Positions 4,534 through 6,317 of a stretch of 6,317 nt of DNA are shown in pieces; the first letter of the stretch is position 1; every line of letters starts with the position of its first letter. The position numbers and the translations under genes were made by a program. Under the pieces are notes generated by a model. That model was given only the letters and a program-made list of their open reading frames with translations. It had not been told where the DNA came from and made no database searches. The DNA lies in contig PWWF01000119.1 in assembly GCA_003561595.1 (NCBI GenBank), positions 1 to 6,317 of the forward strand. Direction: 5' to 3'. The DNA is from Paracoccaceae bacterium (GTDB lineage Bacteria > Pseudomonadota > Alphaproteobacteria > Rhodobacterales > Rhodobacteraceae).

Positions 4534-6317
4534 TCACTGCACGGATGACGCAGTAAGGAACTCCCATCGCAGCGTTTCGGTCAGCCGGTTGCCATGGATG
4601 TCTTGCAGACCCTCGCGCAAAATCAGTCTGAAGCGGCTGCCGGGCGCGAGGGGTTCATCCGGCAGCAAGCTGACGCGGTGCTGACCCGGCAGATGAATGT
4701 AGTCCACCGGGACCGGCGCGCCCGCCGCATCGATGATCTGCAGATGCTCCTCCAGCATGTCGGTTGCGATATCGGTCGCAAAGCGAAGTGATGGCGCGAT
4801 ATCTTGCGGCGCGTCGATTGACTCGGGCAGGTCAACCGCGACGGGGGCGGGTGTGCGGCTCAACTCCAGCGGGACCACCTGGCGCGTCGCGTGAAGCCCG
4901 CCCTGCGCGGTGATACGCAGATGCGGGCGCGGACTGGGCTCCAGATCAGCGGCGCTCAGCGTGATCTCGGGGATCGACTGAAAGAGTGCAATCGGCCGCC
5001 ATGGCGCGGCACCAGTGGGCGAGTATTCGACATCGAAGCTCACGGCCCCTGTGCCCTCGATCGACCAGCGGATCGTGTGATCCTCCGTGTCGTTGACACG
5101 CAGGTTCCCTGTATGGACCTCAAGTGATGGTGCGGTATCGGCAACCTCGATCATCGCGAGTTCGCGCGTTCCTTCGCGCAGACGCAGCGCCACGGCCTGC
5201 GGGTGCGGATCAATCGCGACCCGGAAATCGGGCCAGTGGAGGGGGTTGTCACCCGCCGATCTGGCACGGAACTGACCATGCATCGGGTGGATATCGGGCG
5301 CGCGCGTTTCAAAGGCCGCTGCGACCAGCACGCGGCCTTGCGCATCCAGCAATTCGGCCCGGTACGGCCCCTCATCGCGCGTGGCAGGGGCAGAGCGGAT
5401 GCGCAGCGGATCAAGGCTTGCCCCCCCTTCCGGCGCGATCAGGCCGGTCAGGATAATTCGGTCTGCGGGGGGGCTTTGGGCGTCGCTTAGGGTGCTTGGC
5501 GCAGCCTGCGCGGTGCGGATGGCTTGCTGGCGCAGCATGGCGTCACGTTGGCCGAACCCGGCCTGAATGTCGGCCTGCACCATCGCGTATTCGACCTGCG
5601 ACACCCAGGCCCTGCGCGAGGGCTGGATGTCGGGCCACATCAGCGAGCGCAGGTAATCGGGCTCTTCGGCATTGCCCTCATGATAGGACTTGTTCCAGCC
5701 CTGCAAGCCCGATGGCGCCAGCCGGAACCCATCAATCGTCGGGTAGCGGCGCAGCCCGGCATCAGTCGTGGTCGGGAAATGCAGCAGCGAATACACATGG
5801 CCGAATTCATGCACCAGCCCCGTTGCCAATACATCTGCGTCGAACACGGGATGGGCCTGAATCTCCATCACCACGGCACGCGCGCGGTAGTCGAGCGCCC
5901 CCTTGTAGAGCCGGGCCTCGAGGTTGCTCAAGGCCATACCGACCGCTTCCTCGCCAAGTGCGTCGAAGGGGACGACCACGACTGTGATATCCTCCGGGCC
6001 GATATGATCGGACGCCTGCCGCTGCAAATATCGAAGATACGCCCCGAAAATGATCGCGACACGGTTCTCCTCAAACTCTTCGCCGCGGCGCGCTTCGTTG
6101 AGCAGCAACATTGCTCTGGCGATCTCATCGTCCATCGTTGCCAGGAACAGGCCGAAGCTGTTTGTGCCGAAGTCGAGCGCGTGCGCCGTCGCCGCGCGAA
6201 AGGGCAGGTACTGCGGCACATATTGTTCCGTCCGCCACAGAGTCTGCATGATCGCCTGACGGTCCGCGTCGGAAATGCCCCCTTCAATCTCGGCCCGCAG
6301 GTCGATGATTTCCTGAA
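4534..6317 (-). CDS. Putative metzincin-like zinc metalloprotease with C-terminal Ig-like domain, 5' end outside window
   Basis: At least 593 codons are open to the window edge, so the start lies beyond 6317. The ATG at 6249 is probably internal, because the frame continues upstream as QEIIDLRAEIEGGISDADRQAI. Numbering from that internal Met, residues 147-157 read HEFGHVYSLLH. This fits the metzincin zinc site HExxHxxGxxH except for Ser154 at the Gly position; His147, His151 and His157 would bind zinc and Glu148 would be the catalytic base. LMWP at 203-206, followed by Q218, could be the Met-turn. Residues 262-465 are beta-rich with a fibronectin-like pattern (TIRWSIEGTG, FDVEYSPTGAAPWRPI). 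Residues 480-567 match an SbsA-type Ig domain, ending LAPGSRFRLILREGLQDIHGN...WEFLT. The domain layout suggests an exported or surface protein, but the N-terminus with any signal is not visible. Substrate is unknown. Confidence 0.75.
   Translation of the reverse strand, partial: QEIIDLRAEIEGGISDADRQAIMQTLWRTEQYVPQYLPFRAATAHALDFGTNSFGLFLATMDDEIARAMLLLNEARRGEEFEENRVAIIFGAYLRYLQRQASDHIGPEDITVVVVPFDALGEEAVGMALSNLEARLYKGALDYRARAVVMEIQAHPVFDADVLATGLVHEFGHVYSLLHFPTTTDAGLRRYPTIDGFRLAPSGLQGWNKSYHEGNAEEPDYLRSLMWPDIQPSRRAWVSQVEYAMVQADIQAGFGQRDAMLRQQAIRTAQAAPSTLSDAQSPPADRIILTGLIAPEGGASLDPLRIRSAPATRDEGPYRAELLDAQGRVLVAAAFETRAPDIHPMHGQFRARSAGDNPLHWPDFRVAIDPHPQAVALRLREGTRELAMIEVADTAPSLEVHTGNLRVNDTEDHTIRWSIEGTGAVSFDVEYSPTGAAPWRPIALFQSIPEITLSAADLEPSPRPHLRITAQGGLHATRQVVPLELSRTPAPVAVDLPESIDAPQDIAPSLRFATDIATDMLEEHLQIIDAAGAPVPVDYIHLPGQHRVSLLPDEPLAPGSRFRLILREGLQDIHGNRLTETLRWEFLTASSVQ

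Noticed and set aside
4418..4684. 88-residue plus-strand frame across the intergenic stretch and the end of the protease gene
   Set aside because: No domain resemblance, basic low-complexity composition, and half of it is antisense to the protease gene's Ig domain.
5496..5987. 163-residue plus-strand frame opposite the zinc-site region
   Set aside because: Pro/Arg/Ala-rich antisense shadow of a gene with a strong catalytic motif on the minus strand.

Overview
The window looks like chromosomal DNA of an alphaproteobacterium, most likely a member of the Rhodobacteraceae. The evidence is high-GC codon use, tightly packed minus-strand operons, a twin-arginine-exported polyamine-type binding protein, and an intergenic GC palindrome followed by an AGAGTATTTTC...GCAAGATGAAG tail of a kind I remember as common between genes in that family. 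No single marker in the window proves the assignment.

Positions 1-2968 (minus strand) hold a polyamine/PotBCD-type ABC importer operon, transcribed right to left. The order is a PotB-like permease (2102-2968), a PotC-like permease (1317-2102, sharing one base with the first), and a Tat-exported binding protein (135-1277). A perfect 24-bp terminator-like palindrome follows (103-126). The first eight codons of what is probably the ATPase lie at the left edge (1-26). Together these would form a periplasmic capture protein, a membrane channel and an energising subunit. A divergent LysR-type regulator (3077-4063) sits across a 108-bp intergenic region containing a small AT-rich palindrome, and is the natural candidate to control the importer.

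Positions 4064-4533 are a decayed interval. They contain a convergent remnant of an Lrp/AsnC-type regulator (4114-4320) that keeps most of the ligand-binding domain but has lost its DNA-binding half. About 210 bp follow in which I recognise no gene.

Positions 4534-6317 (minus strand) hold the C-terminal part of a large gene whose start lies beyond the right edge. The protein has a metzincin-like zinc site, HEFGHVYSLLH, with Ser where the family usually has Gly, and a plausible Met-turn. Beta-sandwich regions follow, ending in an SbsA-type (Big_5-like) Ig domain. This is the least ordinary gene here. I see no RNA genes, CRISPR array, intact insertion sequence or replication origin.
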